Assembly (NCBI GenBank): GCA_017445755.1
Contig: JAFSSE010000009.1
Coordinates: 1 to 34,402, forward strand
Source: Bacteroidales bacterium
Lineage (GTDB): Bacteria; Bacteroidota; Bacteroidia; Bacteroidales; UBA932
Length of the DNA stretch: 34,402 nucleotides
Direction of reading: 5' to 3'
Made by a program: the position numbers and the translations under genes. A model generated the notes under the pieces. It had not been told where the DNA came from and did no database searches. It saw nothing but the letters and a program-made list of their open reading frames with translations. Shown here piece by piece: positions 14,745-26,258 of this stretch (position 1 is its first letter; every line of letters starts with the position of its first letter).

Positions 14745-16487
14745 ATGAGTCAGTATATCGTATCGGCAAGGAAGTACAGGCCGGATTCCTTTGAAACGCT
14801 CTTAGGCCAGGACAACATCGCCCGAACCCTCTCCAACTCCATAAAGAGGGGTCAGCTGGCGCACGCATATCTTTTCTGCGGACCGCGCGGGGTCGGAAAG
14901 ACGACAACCGCAAGGATTTTCGCAAAGATGATTAACTGCGCCGAGCCGGGTCCGGACATGGAACCCTGCGGCCACTGCGAATCCTGCATCTCCTTCCAGG
15001 AAGGTCGCTCGTACTGCATCCATGAACTGGACGCCGCCTCCAACAACAGCGTGGAGGACATCAAGACCCTTATGGACCAGGTCCAGATTCCGCCCCAGGT
15101 TGGCCGGTACAGCGTATATATCATCGACGAGGTCCACATGCTCTCCACGGCCGCGTTCAACGCCTTCCTGAAAACCCTCGAGGAGCCCCCGGCACATGCG
15201 ATTTTCATTCTGGCGACGACCGAAAAGCACAAGATCCTGCCGACCATCCTCTCCAGGTGCCAGACCTATGACTTCAACCGGATCAGCATAACGGACATGG
15301 TCCGGAACCTGAGGTCCATCGCGAAGAAGGAGAATATTTCCGTCGACGACGAGTCCCTCCACGTGATTGCCATGAAGGCGGATGGCGCCATGCGCGACGC
15401 CCTTACGATTTTCGACCAGACCGTGGCGTTCTGTGGCAGCGACATCCACTACGAGGATGTCATCCGGAACCTGAACGTCCTCGATTACGAATACAGCTTC
15501 TCCCTCGTCGATAATTTCCTCGCGGGAGATTATGGGAAGGCCCTTCTGACCTTCGACGAGGTCCTTTCCAAGGGCTTCAACGCCCTCCATTTCGTCGGCG
15601 CCCTCAGCTCCCATCTCCGCGACCTTATAGTAGCGAAAACCGCTGGGCTGGAGGCCCTGCTCGAGCTTCCGGACAAGCTGAAGGCCCGCTATGCGGAACA
15701 GTCCGGCAGGACTACGATTAAATTCCTCTACGACGCCCTCGCCGTTACAACCTCCTGCGAGGCGGGCTACAAGGCGGCGGTCAATCCCCGTCTCCATATC
15801 GAATTCGCCCTTATGAAGCTCAGCTTCCTGATGAATGCCCCCGCCCCGGCCGAAGTGGCCAGGCCGCAGGCAAAGCCGGAAGTGAAACCGGAAGTGAAGC
15901 CGGAAGTGAAGTCAGCACCGGCAGAGGCCAAACCGGAAGCAAAGCCGGAGGCCAAGCCCGCACCGGCCGAGGAGGCGACGCCGGCAGCGGCAGAAGAGCC
16001 AAAACCCGCTCCCAGACGCCGTTCTGCAAAGGCATCGGCCCTCTCGATGGATTCCATAACCGCCGAAAAGAAGGCGGAAGTGGCCGCAGAGCCGGTGAAA
16101 GCGGATGGCGGAGCTGAACTTACCGAAGAGAAACTCGGGGAGGCATGGAGAAAGCTTTCGGAGCTCTACGCCGCGAAACCCCGCCTTGCCGCCGCGATTT
16201 CCAGCGGGAAGGTGGAAATAGACGCTTCAGAAGGGAAGCAGATAGTCCGTTTCTTCGTAAAGAACCTCGCCCAGAAGCAGTGGATTGAGGAAAAGCTCCT
16301 CCACGAGCTGGAGGGTAACATCTGCAAAGTTGCGGGGGTACACGGGCTGAAACTCTCCGTTGAAGTCCCTCAGGAGGAGGAAAGCGGGGAGAAGACAATC
16401 TACATGCCCGAAGAGCAGGCGGAGGACCTCATGAAAAAGAACCAGAACGTCCGGGACCTTGTCAAGGACTTCGAACTCAACATATAG
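14745..16487 (+). CDS. dnaX: DNA polymerase III gamma/tau subunit
   Basis: The protein has 580 residues from ATG 14745. The frame is open upstream, but this start gives the family's N-terminus ([20 protein letters not shown]) and fits the promoter. It is the clamp-loader ATPase of the replisome. Visible parts are the P-loop GPRGVGKT (46-53), four zinc cysteines (65, 75, 78, 81), the Walker [10 protein letters not shown] (126-134), sensor 1 in LATTEKHKI, and the SRC arginine finger in LSRCQTYDF. After the AAA+ and collar domains comes a low-complexity Pro/Glu/Lys/Ala linker (about residues 365-430), then a C-terminal tau-like domain. No slippery heptamer suggests a frameshifted gamma form. lptB follows after 4 nt. 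Confidence 0.95.
   Translation: MSQYIVSARKYRPDSFETLLGQDNIARTLSNSIKRGQLAHAYLFCGPRGVGKTTTARIFAKMINCAEPGPDMEPCGHCESCISFQEGRSYCIHELDAASNNSVEDIKTLMDQVQIPPQVGRYSVYIIDEVHMLSTAAFNAFLKTLEEPPAHAIFILATTEKHKILPTILSRCQTYDFNRISITDMVRNLRSIAKKENISVDDESLHVIAMKADGAMRDALTIFDQTVAFCGSDIHYEDVIRNLNVLDYEYSFSLVDNFLAGDYGKALLTFDEVLSKGFNALHFVGALSSHLRDLIVAKTAGLEALLELPDKLKARYAEQSGRTTIKFLYDALAVTTSCEAGYKAAVNPRLHIEFALMKLSFLMNAPAPAEVARPQAKPEVKPEVKPEVKSAPAEAKPEAKPEAKPAPAEEATPAAAEEPKPAPRRRSAKASALSMDSITAEKKAEVAAEPVKADGGAELTEEKLGEAWRKLSELYAAKPRLAAAISSGKVEIDASEGKQIVRFFVKNLAQKQWIEEKLLHELEGNICKVAGVHGLKLSVEVPQEEESGEKTIYMPEEQAEDLMKKNQNVRDLVKDFELNI
15875..15910 (+). repeat. three tandem 12-bp units inside dnaX
   Basis: The unit GCCGGAAGTGAA occurs three times head to tail, with one base changed in the middle copy, encoding KPEV-type tetrapeptides in the linker of DnaX. 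Degenerate KPEA units continue to about 15960. Such repeats keep the frame when they expand or contract. Confidence 0.8.
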
Positions 16488-16491
16488 CGAT

Positions 16492-17292
16492 ATGAAACTA
16501 AGGGCAGAAAACCTCGTCAAGAAATACGGAATCCGGACCGTCGTGAAAGGAGTGTCCATGGAAGTGAACCAGGGCGAGATCGTCGGCTTCCTCGGACCGA
16601 ACGGAGCCGGGAAGACGACCAGCTTCTATATGATTACAGGCCAGATAGTTCCGAATGACGGCCACATCTTTCTCGACGACGAGGAGATTACCAAGCTCCC
16701 GATGTATGTCCGTTCCCAGAAAGGGGTCGGATACCTTCCCCAGGAGGCCTCGGTCTTCCGGAAGATGTCCGTCGAAGACAATATCATGTCCGTCATGGAG
16801 ATGTCCCGGGCGACCCGCGACATGACCCGCGCCGAGCGGAAGGACCGGCTCGAGCAGCTGATCAATGAGTTCAACCTGTCGAAGGTCAGAAAGAGCAAGG
16901 GAATCCAGCTCTCCGGAGGTGAGAGGCGCCGCTGTGAAATCGCCCGAGCCCTCGCCGTGGACCCGAAATTCATTCTCCTGGACGAACCCTTCGCCGGCGT
17001 TGACCCCATTGCCGTCGAGGATATCCAGTATATCATCGCGAAACTGAAATACCGCAACATCGGCGTGATTATCACCGACCACAACGTCGGGGAGACCCTC
17101 GCCATCACGGACCGCGCCTACCTGCTGTACGAGGGCACGATTCTCCAGGAGGGAACTCCGGAACAGCTCGCCTCCGACGACGACGTCCGGACCAAGTACC
17201 TCGGCTCCGGCTTCGTGCTTAAACGTTCCAAATCCGTCGAGCGCGCCCGCGCCGAGGCGCAGGCCGCCGCGGCTCTGGCCAAGGATGCATAG
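16492..17292 (+). CDS. lptB: LPS export ABC transporter ATPase
   Basis: The protein has 266 residues from ATG 16492; a start 11 codons earlier would overlap the end of dnaX. It is the cytoplasmic ATPase of the LptB2FGC machine that pulls lipopolysaccharide from the inner membrane. Seen are Walker A GPNGAGKT (35-42), the Q-loop at [18 protein letters not shown], the signature [15 protein letters not shown], Walker B with [20 protein letters not shown], and the H-loop in [20 protein letters not shown]-like sequence. The [11 protein letters not shown] and SVFRKMSV segments separate LptB from other ABC ATPases. The last ~25 residues form an Ala/Arg/Glu-rich tail beyond the usual LptB end. It lies 4 nt after dnaX and 11 nt before the response regulator. 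Confidence 0.93.
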   Translation: MKLRAENLVKKYGIRTVVKGVSMEVNQGEIVGFLGPNGAGKTTSFYMITGQIVPNDGHIFLDDEEITKLPMYVRSQKGVGYLPQEASVFRKMSVEDNIMSVMEMSRATRDMTRAERKDRLEQLINEFNLSKVRKSKGIQLSGGERRRCEIARALAVDPKFILLDEPFAGVDPIAVEDIQYIIAKLKYRNIGVIITDHNVGETLAITDRAYLLYEGTILQEGTPEQLASDDDVRTKYLGSGFVLKRSKSVERARAEAQAAAALAKDA

Positions 17293-17303
17293 AAAATAGT
17301 GTT

Positions 17304-18452
<1,149 letters not shown>

Positions 18453-18464
18453 TAAAAAGGGGGC

Positions 18465-20657
18465 TTAGCCAACAACCGCACCGGGAACAAGTGGCTCCTG
18501 AGGGGTCACGAACCGCATCTTTCCGTCACCCTGCTTCGCCATAAGTATCATCCCGCGGGACTCGATACCGCGGATGGTACGGGGAGAGAGGTTCGAGAGG
18601 ATGACAATCTGCTTCCCGACCATTTCTTCCGGGGAATAGAACTCCGCAATGCCGGAGACGATGGTCCTTTCGTCGATTCCGGTATCAATCGTCAGTTTAA
18701 GAAGCTTATCCGTCTTCGGGACGCGCTCGGCGGCAAGGACTGTCGCCGTACGGATGTCCATCCTGCCGAAATCTTCGAAGGTCACTTCGCTCTTCTGCGG
18801 CTCGATCTTCTTTGCGGCTTCCGCGGCCTCCCTCTCCTTCGCCGCGGCCTCGTTTTGCGCCTTTATAGCGGCAAGCCGGGCAATCTGGGCGTCGATTTCG
18901 GCATCTTCAATCTTCCGGAAAAGAAGGGTCGCTTCACCGAGGACATGGCCTGGGGCAAGGATCTCTGTCGAACCGAGATCGCTCCAGCGCAGTACCGGAA
19001 GCCCGTTCTCTTCGAGAGGAGAACCGCTGCGGCGGGTATGGACCGCCTTGCCCTCGAGGGAAGTGAAGAAGTTCTCCGTTGGAGCGCCTTCACCTGAGCG
19101 ATAATCCTCCCCCGCGTCGATTCCGACACGGAGCATTTCCCGGAGCCGGGCGGCCGCAAAGGGAGTGAAGGGCTCGAAAGCGACGGCGAGATCGGCACAT
19201 ATCTGAAGACAGGTATAGAGAATCGAGGCGGCCCGGTCCATGTCGGTCTTGGCAACCTTCCACGGCTCCGCATCGGAGATATACTTATTGCCGATACGGG
19301 CGATATTCATCGCTTCCTTCAGGGCCTCGCGGAAATGATAGGTCTCGATATCTTTTTCGAGGGCTTCCCGGCAGGGAACAATAGAGGCAAGCGTTTCTGC
19401 ATCAATTGCTTCCGGCTTAAGATTCTCCGGAACCACACCGCCAAAATACTTCTGGGTAAGAACCACGGCCCGGTTGACGAAGTTTCCGAAAATCGCGACC
19501 AGTTCACTGTTGTTGCGCTGCTGGAAATCCTTCCAAGTAAAGTCGTTGTCCTTGGTCTCAGGAGCGTTGGCGCAGAGGACATACCTCAGGACATCCTCCT
19601 CTCCCGGGAACTGCTTCTCATACTCGTCCACCCAGACGGCCCAATTGCGTGAGGTCGAGATCTTATCCCCCTCGAGGTTCAGGAATTCGTTGGACGGGAC
19701 GTTGTCCGGAAGGACATAATCGCCATAGGCCTTCATCATCGAAGGGAAGACTATGCAGTGGAAGACAATGTTGTCTTTCCCAATGAAATGGACAAGGCGC
19801 GTATCTTCGCTCTTCCACCACTTCTCCCAGCTCTCCGGAAGGAGTTCCTTGGTATTGGAAATATAGCCGATAGGGGCGTCGAACCACACGTAGAGGACCT
19901 TCCCCTCGGCCCCTTCCACCGGGACGGGCACTCCCCAGTCGAGGTCACGGCTCACCGCACGGGGCTGAAGCCCGTTGTCGAGCCAGCTCTTGCACTGGCC
20001 ATAGACATTGCCCTTCCACTCCTTATGCTGCTCGAGAATCCAATCCCTTAGCCAGGGCTCATAACGGTCGAGCGGAAGGTACCAGTGGGTCGTTTCCCTC
20101 TTCTCGATGGCGCCTCCGCCGAGACGGGAATGGGGGTCGATAAGCTCCTCCGGGGAGAGGGTGCTGCCGCATTTCTCGCACTGGTCGCCATAGGCATGGG
20201 GATTCCCGCACTTCGGGCAGGTCCCCTCTATATACCTGTCTGCGAGGAAGGTTTTCGCCTCGGTATCATAGTACTGCATGCTCGATTTGGTGATGAATTT
20301 CCCTTCGTCATAGAGCTTTCTGAAAAACTCCGACGCGTTGGCTTCATGGACCTTCGAGGTAGTCCTGGAATATATGTCGAAATTGATTCCCAGCCCCGCG
20401 AAGGCGTCCTTCATTACCTTATGGTACCTGTCCACAATGTCCTGCGGGGTCACGCCCTGCTCCCGGGCCTTTATCGTAATCGGAACTCCGTGCTCATCCG
20501 AGCCGCAGACGAAGACCACGTCCTCCCCGCGAAGGCGAAGGTAGCGGACATAGATGTCACCGGGAATATATGCTCCGGCAAGATGACCGATATGTACCGG
20601 ACCGTTGGCATAGGGCAGCGCGCAGGTCACGAGGGTTCTTTTGAATTCTTTATCCAT
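18465..20657 (-). CDS. metG: methionyl-tRNA synthetase with C-terminal tRNA-binding domain
   Basis: A 730-residue class I synthetase that charges tRNA-Met. The HIGH motif is at residues 22-25 ([13 protein letters not shown]), four zinc cysteines at 147, 150, 160 and 163, and the KMSKS loop is KISTS at 332-336. After the anticodon-binding helical domain comes an Ala/Glu/Lys-rich linker and, in the last ~100 residues, an EMAP/Trbp111-type OB domain ([47 protein letters not shown]) that binds tRNA and helps dimerise. It starts 8 nt after the dnaG stop and ends 12 nt from the convergent response regulator gene, with no terminator visible. Confidence 0.96.
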   Translation of the reverse strand: MDKEFKRTLVTCALPYANGPVHIGHLAGAYIPGDIYVRYLRLRGEDVVFVCGSDEHGVPITIKAREQGVTPQDIVDRYHKVMKDAFAGLGINFDIYSRTTSKVHEANASEFFRKLYDEGKFITKSSMQYYDTEAKTFLADRYIEGTCPKCGNPHAYGDQCEKCGSTLSPEELIDPHSRLGGGAIEKRETTHWYLPLDRYEPWLRDWILEQHKEWKGNVYGQCKSWLDNGLQPRAVSRDLDWGVPVPVEGAEGKVLYVWFDAPIGYISNTKELLPESWEKWWKSEDTRLVHFIGKDNIVFHCIVFPSMMKAYGDYVLPDNVPSNEFLNLEGDKISTSRNWAVWVDEYEKQFPGEEDVLRYVLCANAPETKDNDFTWKDFQQRNNSELVAIFGNFVNRAVVLTQKYFGGVVPENLKPEAIDAETLASIVPCREALEKDIETYHFREALKEAMNIARIGNKYISDAEPWKVAKTDMDRAASILYTCLQICADLAVAFEPFTPFAAARLREMLRVGIDAGEDYRSGEGAPTENFFTSLEGKAVHTRRSGSPLEENGLPVLRWSDLGSTEILAPGHVLGEATLLFRKIEDAEIDAQIARLAAIKAQNEAAAKEREAAEAAKKIEPQKSEVTFEDFGRMDIRTATVLAAERVPKTDKLLKLTIDTGIDERTIVSGIAEFYSPEEMVGKQIVILSNLSPRTIRGIESRGMILMAKQGDGKMRFVTPQEPLVPGAVVG

Positions 20658-20665
20658 ACTTATAT

Positions 20666-22648
20666 TTATTTCATTCTTCCTAATTTCTGATTTATGCGGC
20701 CGCGATAGACCGAAATCCGGGACATTTCGCGCATGATTCCCTCCTGGTCCTCAGGGGCGGCGGAGGCGAGGGAACGGGTAAGATCCCGGAGACGGACCTG
20801 CATTTTCTTGTCCTGGTACACGAGAATTGCGCGCGGGACATAGGCGACAAGCCATGAAGACCGCGTAGTCAGGGCCTTCGAGAAGCCGTCCACCGTCAGC
20901 ATATACTTCTCCTCCGACAGCTGAGCCGCCACCTCGGCAACGCTCCGGTCTTCGGAGTCCAGGAGTTTCTTAACTATCGTTTCCTGGGAATCCCCTTCGT
21001 CATACAGGGCGAAATAGGCCTCGTACACACTCCGGTACAAGGAATTCACAAACGGGGTGTCGTCAATGGCGGAGCCGATAAAATCCGCCACCGTCGCCTT
21101 CTCCTCGCTGTAGAACTCCGAATCCGTCTCGAATTCAAGCGTGGAGGTTCCGTCCTGGAGGAGGAAGGTGAGGAGTTCTTTCTCACTTCCGGCGAGAAGC
21201 GGCTCCTGCTCAGAGAGTTCCATCGCAGACTTCGGTTTGACGACAGCCCTGAAGGGCGGTTCCTCCGGAAGAGGCGCTCCGTCCCGGTAGGCCTCGTAAC
21301 GGGCGCGGCTGCGCTCCCTTTCATGTTCGGCCCGCTCCTCCATTATCTCCTTCTCCCGGGTCGAGCGGATCCGGGCGAAAAGGATGTCGGACTCGATATG
21401 GAATTTCTCCGCGCAGGCATCGACATAGACGGAGCGCTTCACCATGTCCGGAATCCCGGCAATGGTATCGGCGATGTCATTTATGATTTCCGCCTTACGG
21501 AGAGGGTCGTTCCCGGCTTCGCCGAGGAGGAGATCCGTCTTGAAGGCGATGAAATCCTGCTCGTTGGAGGCGATGAAATCCCGGACCTCCGCGAGGGTGT
21601 GCTTGCGGGAATATGAGTCCGGATCGTCCCCGTCGGGAATCAGGACGACCTTGACGTTCATCCCTTCCTTCAGGACCATGTTGATTCCGCGGAGGGCGGC
21701 ATGGATGCCGGCGGAGTCACCATCGTACATTATCGTGACGTTCGAGGTGAACTTCTTCATCAGCCGGATCTGTTCCACCGTCAGGGAAGTCCCGCTTGAG
21801 GCGACGACATTCATGATTCCGAGCTGATGCATCGACAGGACGTCGAGATATCCTTCCACAAGATATACCCTGTCCTCCTTCGCTATCGCATTCTTGGCGA
21901 AATATATTCCGTACAGGGACCGGGACTTGACATATATCTCCGATTCCTTCGAATTCACGTATTTGGCGACGGACTTGTCCGAAAGGAGGGTCCTTCCGCC
22001 AAAGGCGATCACCCTGCCGCTGACGGAGTGGATGGGGAAGATTACCCGGTCATAGAACCGGTCGTGGACGGAGCCGTCATCCCACTCCGAACAGAGTCCG
22101 ACCTCGGTCAGGTACTCCGGCTTGTATCCCTCCTTGAGGGCAGCGTCCGTAAGGGCCTTTTTCGACTTTGGGGCCCATCCCAGGGCATATTTCTTTATGG
22201 TCTCATCCTCGAGTCCGCGGGAGCGGAAATAGGCGTAGCCGATGGATCGGCCTTCCTCGGTCGAGAGCTGCTCCTGGAAAAATTTTCCGGCGAACTCGGA
22301 AACCAGATACAGGGACTCGCTCCGCTGACGCGCCTCAATCGCCTCCGGAGATTCCTCCTCTTCCACGACCTCGATGCCGTATTTACGGGCGAGATAACGA
22401 AGCGCCTCCACATAGGTAAGGTGCTCGTATTCCATCACGAAGCCGACGGCGGAACCGGCCTTGCCGCAACCAAAACACTTGTAGATGCCTTTGGAAGGGG
22501 TGACATAGAAGGAAGGGGTCTTCTCATTATGGAAAGGGCAGCAGGCGACATAGCTGCCACCCCGTCTTTTCAGGGTGACAAAGTCTCCGATAACTTCTTC
22601 AATCCGGGCGGTATCGAGTATCTGGTTTACTGTTTCCTGAGGTATCAT
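20666..22648 (-). CDS. dnaG: DNA primase
   Basis: A 660-residue bacterial primase, making RNA primers at the replication fork. The N-terminal CHC2 zinc finger uses C37, H40, C58 and C61 ([18 protein letters not shown] then [10 protein letters not shown]). The catalytic core follows, with RNA polymerase motif [20 protein letters not shown] and the Toprim acidic residues in [15 protein letters not shown] and MYDGDSAG. The C-terminal ~180 residues should be the DnaB-binding domain. It lies 14 nt after recQ and 8 nt before metG in one operon. Length is typical for the phylum. Confidence 0.96.
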   Translation of the reverse strand: MIPQETVNQILDTARIEEVIGDFVTLKRRGGSYVACCPFHNEKTPSFYVTPSKGIYKCFGCGKAGSAVGFVMEYEHLTYVEALRYLARKYGIEVVEEEESPEAIEARQRSESLYLVSEFAGKFFQEQLSTEEGRSIGYAYFRSRGLEDETIKKYALGWAPKSKKALTDAALKEGYKPEYLTEVGLCSEWDDGSVHDRFYDRVIFPIHSVSGRVIAFGGRTLLSDKSVAKYVNSKESEIYVKSRSLYGIYFAKNAIAKEDRVYLVEGYLDVLSMHQLGIMNVVASSGTSLTVEQIRLMKKFTSNVTIMYDGDSAGIHAALRGINMVLKEGMNVKVVLIPDGDDPDSYSRKHTLAEVRDFIASNEQDFIAFKTDLLLGEAGNDPLRKAEIINDIADTIAGIPDMVKRSVYVDACAEKFHIESDILFARIRSTREKEIMEERAEHERERSRARYEAYRDGAPLPEEPPFRAVVKPKSAMELSEQEPLLAGSEKELLTFLLQDGTSTLEFETDSEFYSEEKATVADFIGSAIDDTPFVNSLYRSVYEAYFALYDEGDSQETIVKKLLDSEDRSVAEVAAQLSEEKYMLTVDGFSKALTTRSSWLVAYVPRAILVYQDKKMQVRLRDLTRSLASAAPEDQEGIMREMSRISVYRGRINQKLGRMK

Positions 22649-22662
22649 TCCCTAAAAAAACT

Positions 22663-24870
22663 CTAATTGGCGACCTCGCAGAGGAACTTTATGCGCACCA
22701 GGCGGACCTCTTCTTCCGAATAATCGTCCCCGAGGGCATCCATGGCGTCGGAAACGGAATCCGACTTCGCCTCTTCCTTGAAGTAGCCGTAGATTTCCTC
22801 CACTATCTCTTCATCGAGATGCTCCCGGATATAATAGTCCAGGTTCAGCTTCGTCCCGGAGGAGACGATTGCCTCTATCTCCCCGAGAAGGGCATCCATG
22901 TCCATTCCCTTGGCCGAAGCGATATCCTCGAGGTCTATCCGGCGGTCGATGCTCTGGATTATATAAACCTTGTCGGCGGACTTGTGGGGGACCGTTTTTA
23001 CTATGAAGTCGTCCGGGCGGTCGATTTCGTACTCCTCGACGTACATCGCGATGAGCTCGATGAAGTCCTTGCCGTACTTGCGGGCCTTGCCGTCGCCGAC
23101 TCCCTGGCAGTTCCTAAGTTCCTCATAGGTAGTCGGATAGAGGATTGACATATCCTCGAGGGAGGGGTCTGAGAAAATAATCCATGGCTGGAGCTTCAGC
23201 TCCCGGGAGAGGTCCTTCCTAAGGTCCTTGAGCATCGCGAGAAGCATCTCGTCCCCGCCGCCCCCGCCGCGGACCGCGGCTGCGGGCAACTCGTCGTCGT
23301 CATCCGGATCGGAAGCCCCTTCGGCGTAGGTCCTGTCCCCTACCAGCATGATCTGATATGGCTTCTCCAGGAAAGCTTCCCCGTCCGGGGTCACGGAGAT
23401 AAGTCCATAACTTTCAATCTCCTTGTCCAGCAGGTGGAGGATAAGCCCCTGGTGGATAACCGCCGCCCAGAACTTTACGGAATGGTCCTTACCGGCCCCG
23501 AAATACTGCTGGCGGTCGTGGCGGTAGGACTTTATCATGGCGTTTGTCACGCCGGAAAGGATGCAGGCGAGGTGATCAGTCTTGAAATTCTCCGGAAGGG
23601 ATTTTATGAGCTTTATCACAAGGGCCATCTCCTCCCTGCCGTCAAAGCGGGTCTTCGGGTGGAGACAATTGTCGCAGCTGCCGCAGTTCTCCTCCGGATA
23701 TTCTTCCCCGAAATAATTGAGCAGCAGCTTCCTGCGACACTGGTATGACTCGGCGTAGGATACCGTCTCGGAAAGCAGCTCGCGGCCGATTTCCTGCTCG
23801 GAGACCGGCTTTCCCTGCATGAACTTTTCGAGTTTCTGGATATCCTTGTAGCTGTAATAGGTTATGCACACACCCTCTCCGCCGTCGCGCCCCGCGCGGC
23901 CAGTCTCCTGGTAGTAACCCTCGAGCGACTTCGGGATGTCGTAGTGGATGACGAAACGGACGTCCGGCTTGTCGATCCCCATTCCGAAGGCGATTGTAGC
24001 GACTATTACCTGGACCTCCTCCATCAGGAACATGTCCTGGTTCTCGGCCCGGACCTTTGCCTCCAGTCCGGCGTGGTAAGGAAGGGCCTTGATCCCGTTT
24101 ATGGTAAGAAGATGGGCAATTTCCTCGACCTTCTTGCGGCTCAGGCAGTAGATTATTCCCGACTTGCCGGGATTCTGGCGTATATATCTGATTATATCCT
24201 TTTCGGGCTCTACCTTGTCCCGGATTTCATAATAGAGATTCGGGCGGTTGAAGGAGGACTTGAAGACCTTCGCGTCCAGAATCCGGAGGTTCTTCATGAT
24301 ATCGCTCTGGACCTTCGGGGTCGCCGTCGCCGTCAGGGCGATAAGGGGGGCTGGCTGTATGCCGTCGATTATGGACCGGATCTTCCGGTATTCCGGGCGG
24401 AAATCATGGCCCCACTCGGAGATGCAGTGGGCCTCATCGACCGCGTAGAAGGAAATCGGTATCTCTCGCAGCATCGCGATATTCTCTTCCTTCGTCAGGG
24501 ATTCCGGGGCCACATAGAGGAGCTTCGTCACCCCGCTGAGGAGATCGGCCCTCACTTCAGCGATCTGGGCCCGCGAGAGGGAGGAGTTCAGGAAATGGGC
24601 GATGCCGTCATTCCCGGAAACAAAGCCCCGGATTGCGTCAACCTGGTTTTTCATCAGGGCGATTAGGGGGGAAATGACTATTGCGGTTCCCTCCATGACA
24701 AGGGCCGGAAGCTGGTAGCACAGGGACTTACCCCCGCCGGTAGGCATGAGCACAAACGCATTGCCCCCGCCTGCCAGATGGGTTATAATCTGCTCCTGGT
24801 CGGCCTTGAAAGTATCAAAACCGAAGAATTCCTTGAGGGAAGAATGGAGCCGGGAGGAATCGATGACCAT
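22663..24870 (-). CDS. recQ: ATP-dependent DNA helicase RecQ
   Basis: The protein has 735 residues from the ATG at 24868-24870. An upstream in-frame ATG at 24921 would add 17 residues unlike the family, so the shorter start is chosen. RecQ unwinds DNA 3' to 5' in recombination and fork repair. Seen are FFGFDTFKADQEQII (Q-motif region, residues 15-29), Walker A PTGGGKSL (43-50), DEAH at 145-148, FGMGIDKPDVRFVIHYDIPK and QETGRAGRDG of the second RecA lobe, the zinc cysteines CRRKLLLNYFGEE...NCGSCDNC at about 375-405, a winged-helix part, an HRDC domain (WIIFSDPSLEDMSILYPTTY), and an acidic C-terminal extension of about 130 residues. It leads the recQ-dnaG-metG operon; no full -7 box is seen before it. 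Confidence 0.95.
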   Translation of the reverse strand: MVIDSSRLHSSLKEFFGFDTFKADQEQIITHLAGGGNAFVLMPTGGGKSLCYQLPALVMEGTAIVISPLIALMKNQVDAIRGFVSGNDGIAHFLNSSLSRAQIAEVRADLLSGVTKLLYVAPESLTKEENIAMLREIPISFYAVDEAHCISEWGHDFRPEYRKIRSIIDGIQPAPLIALTATATPKVQSDIMKNLRILDAKVFKSSFNRPNLYYEIRDKVEPEKDIIRYIRQNPGKSGIIYCLSRKKVEEIAHLLTINGIKALPYHAGLEAKVRAENQDMFLMEEVQVIVATIAFGMGIDKPDVRFVIHYDIPKSLEGYYQETGRAGRDGGEGVCITYYSYKDIQKLEKFMQGKPVSEQEIGRELLSETVSYAESYQCRRKLLLNYFGEEYPEENCGSCDNCLHPKTRFDGREEMALVIKLIKSLPENFKTDHLACILSGVTNAMIKSYRHDRQQYFGAGKDHSVKFWAAVIHQGLILHLLDKEIESYGLISVTPDGEAFLEKPYQIMLVGDRTYAEGASDPDDDDELPAAAVRGGGGGDEMLLAMLKDLRKDLSRELKLQPWIIFSDPSLEDMSILYPTTYEELRNCQGVGDGKARKYGKDFIELIAMYVEEYEIDRPDDFIVKTVPHKSADKVYIIQSIDRRIDLEDIASAKGMDMDALLGEIEAIVSSGTKLNLDYYIREHLDEEIVEEIYGYFKEEAKSDSVSDAMDALGDDYSEEEVRLVRIKFLCEVAN

Positions 24871-24952
24871 AACTTTTTCCGGATTTCGGTCTAATTTACG
24901 AAATACGGCAGAGTTTTCCAAATTATTTGCTGAAAAATCCGAAGAAAATTGC

Positions 24953-24960
24953 GATATTTG
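24953..24960 (+). promoter_or_regulatory. possible -7 box GATATTTG for the FKBP gene
   Basis: GATATTTG matches TAnnTTTG at all but the first two positions if read in strict register, with TTTG and surrounding AT-rich sequence intact, 28 nt before the ATG at 24989. A TTTG lies at 24926-24929, slightly too far for a standard -33. This is a weak call. Confidence 0.3.
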
Positions 24961-24988
24961 TAATCTGAAACTATATAGTACAAGTTAT

Positions 24989-25741
24989 ATGAAAATGAAC
25001 AAGATTTTTGCCATCGCATCAGCGGCACTCCTGATCGTGGCTTGCGGCCCGAAGGGCGAAGAAAGCAAGGAAGTGAGGAATCTCCTTCCGAAGCAGAGCG
25101 AAGTCGACTCCGTCAGCTATCTCATCGGTATCCAGTTCGGATCCTGGGTTAAGGGCAACAACTTCGGCGACGTCAACTTCTCCGAGATTGTAAAGGGCAT
25201 GAAGGACTTCATCAACGCAAAGGGTACCCCTCAGGACAGCACCTTCGTGGAACAGTTCAAGGTCAACCCCGAGCAGATGCAGGAAATCATCGAAGGATAC
25301 ATCAACAAGAGAAGGGACTATACCGCCGCCCTCAACCGTGAAATCGGTGAGAAGTTCCTGAAAGAGAACCAGAACAAGGAAGGTTGGCAGGTTACCGACA
25401 GCGGCCTCCAGTACAGGATTATCGAGGAAGGAAACGATGTCCACCCGGAAGGAAAGGATACCGTTTGGGTCAACTACAAGGGTACCCTCCTCAACGGTAA
25501 CGTCTTCGACCAGAACGAAGATATCCGCTTCACCCTCAACCGCGTAGTCGCCGGCTGGCAGGAAGGCATGAAACTCATCGGCGAAGGCGGTAAGATCCAG
25601 CTCGCCATCCCGTCCGAACTCGGCTACGGCGAATTCGGAACCCGCGGTATCGAGCCCAACTCCGTCCTCCTCTTCGACGTCGACCTCAACAAAGTCGGCA
25701 AGTTCGTCGAGAAAGTTGAAGAACCCGCCAAGAAGAAGTAA
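24989..25741 (+). CDS. FKBP-type peptidyl-prolyl isomerase, lipoprotein
   Basis: The protein has 250 residues from ATG 24989; the open frame extends upstream but only into sequence antisense to recQ. The signal peptide ends in a lipobox (LLIVAC), putting the lipidated Cys at residue 19, so the protein is anchored in the envelope. The middle (VDSVSYLIGIQFGSWVKGNN onward) is the FKBP N-terminal dimerisation domain of the FkpA/MIP type. The C-terminal ~100 residues form the isomerase domain (DTVWVNYKGTLLNGNVFDQN, VVAGWQEGMKLIGEGGKIQL, GYGEFGTRGIEPNSVLLFDV). It should assist folding of exported proteins. The DUF3127 gene begins 5 nt after its stop. Confidence 0.92.
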   Translation: MKMNKIFAIASAALLIVACGPKGEESKEVRNLLPKQSEVDSVSYLIGIQFGSWVKGNNFGDVNFSEIVKGMKDFINAKGTPQDSTFVEQFKVNPEQMQEIIEGYINKRRDYTAALNREIGEKFLKENQNKEGWQVTDSGLQYRIIEEGNDVHPEGKDTVWVNYKGTLLNGNVFDQNEDIRFTLNRVVAGWQEGMKLIGEGGKIQLAIPSELGYGEFGTRGIEPNSVLLFDVDLNKVGKFVEKVEEPAKKK

Positions 25742-25746
25742 ATCAG

Positions 25747-26172
25747 ATGGCAGCGTTGGAACTGGAAGGAAAAATCGCGCAGAAGATGGCAGCTCAGTCC
25801 GGGCAGTCCGCCCGTGGTAGCTGGGCCCGCCAGGACTTCGTCGTGGAATACATGGACGGGAATTTCCCTTCCTCCGTCTGCTTTTCCGCATGGGGTGAGG
25901 ACAAGGTAAACGACCTTGCCCGCTACCAGGTCGGAGACAAGGTCCGCGTCTCTTTCAACATCAAGGGTCGCGAGTACAACGGCCGATGGTACAATGACCT
26001 CCGCGTCTGGAAGCTCTCTCCCGCAGGGGAAGCGCCCCGACAGCAGGTCCAGGATGTGCCCTCGTACGGTGCAGCCCAGGCGGCGTCCTACGGACCCGCA
26101 GCAGCGGCTCCCGCACCCGGCTTCGACGATATTCCCCCAGCAGACGGCACTGAGGACGATCTTCCGTTCTGA
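25747..26172 (+). CDS. DUF3127 family protein (OB-fold-like, SSB-like acidic tip)
   Basis: The protein has 141 residues. The first ~90 (LELEGKIAQKMAAQSGQSAR, WARQDFVVEYMDGNFPSSVC, FSAWGEDKVNDL, YQVGDKVRVSFNIKGREYNG, WYNDLRVWKL) fit DUF3127, a Bacteroidota and phage family with a predicted OB fold. The rest is a flexible Ala/Pro/Gly/Gln-rich linker ending in EDDLPF, which closely resembles the acidic DDDIPF tip with which SSB recruits partner proteins. By analogy it may bind nucleic acid, but this is inferred and no function is established to my knowledge. It is co-transcribed with the FKBP gene and followed by an intrinsic terminator. Confidence 0.8.
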   Translation: MAALELEGKIAQKMAAQSGQSARGSWARQDFVVEYMDGNFPSSVCFSAWGEDKVNDLARYQVGDKVRVSFNIKGREYNGRWYNDLRVWKLSPAGEAPRQQVQDVPSYGAAQAASYGPAAAAPAPGFDDIPPADGTEDDLPF

Positions 26173-26195
26173 TCCCTCCGTTCAACACGATAACC

Positions 26196-26232
26196 GGGAC
26201 CGCCTCTGCACAGGAAGCGGTCCCTCTTTTTT
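26196..26232 (+). terminator. intrinsic terminator after DUF3127
   Basis: GGGACCGC (26196-26203) pairs perfectly with GCGGTCCC (26217-26224) across a 13-nt loop, followed by TCTTTTTTATTA. It lies 24 nt after the DUF3127 stop, has the GC stem and U-tract of a Rho-independent terminator, and separates the FKBP-DUF3127 operon from glnN. Confidence 0.9.
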
Positions 26233-26258
26233 ATTATTTTCAACAACCGTTTAAAACC

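Noticed and set aside
14802-15797. 331-codon - strand frame opposite dnaX
   Set aside because: dnaX is certain. The composition of this frame is that of an antisense shadow.
15875-15960. Short tandem repeats considered as a CRISPR-like array
   Set aside because: Units are 12 bp with no spacers and keep the dnaX reading frame, encoding a flexible linker.
16425-16445. Possible programmed frameshift site in dnaX, as in E. coli
   Set aside because: The A-rich run near 16431 reads GAAAAAG, with only five A and not the slippery A-AAA-AAG heptamer, and it lies at the extreme 3' end, where a shift would not give a gamma form.
24746-24988. Longer FKBP start
   Set aside because: The extra 81 residues are antisense to recQ and would hide the lipoprotein signal.
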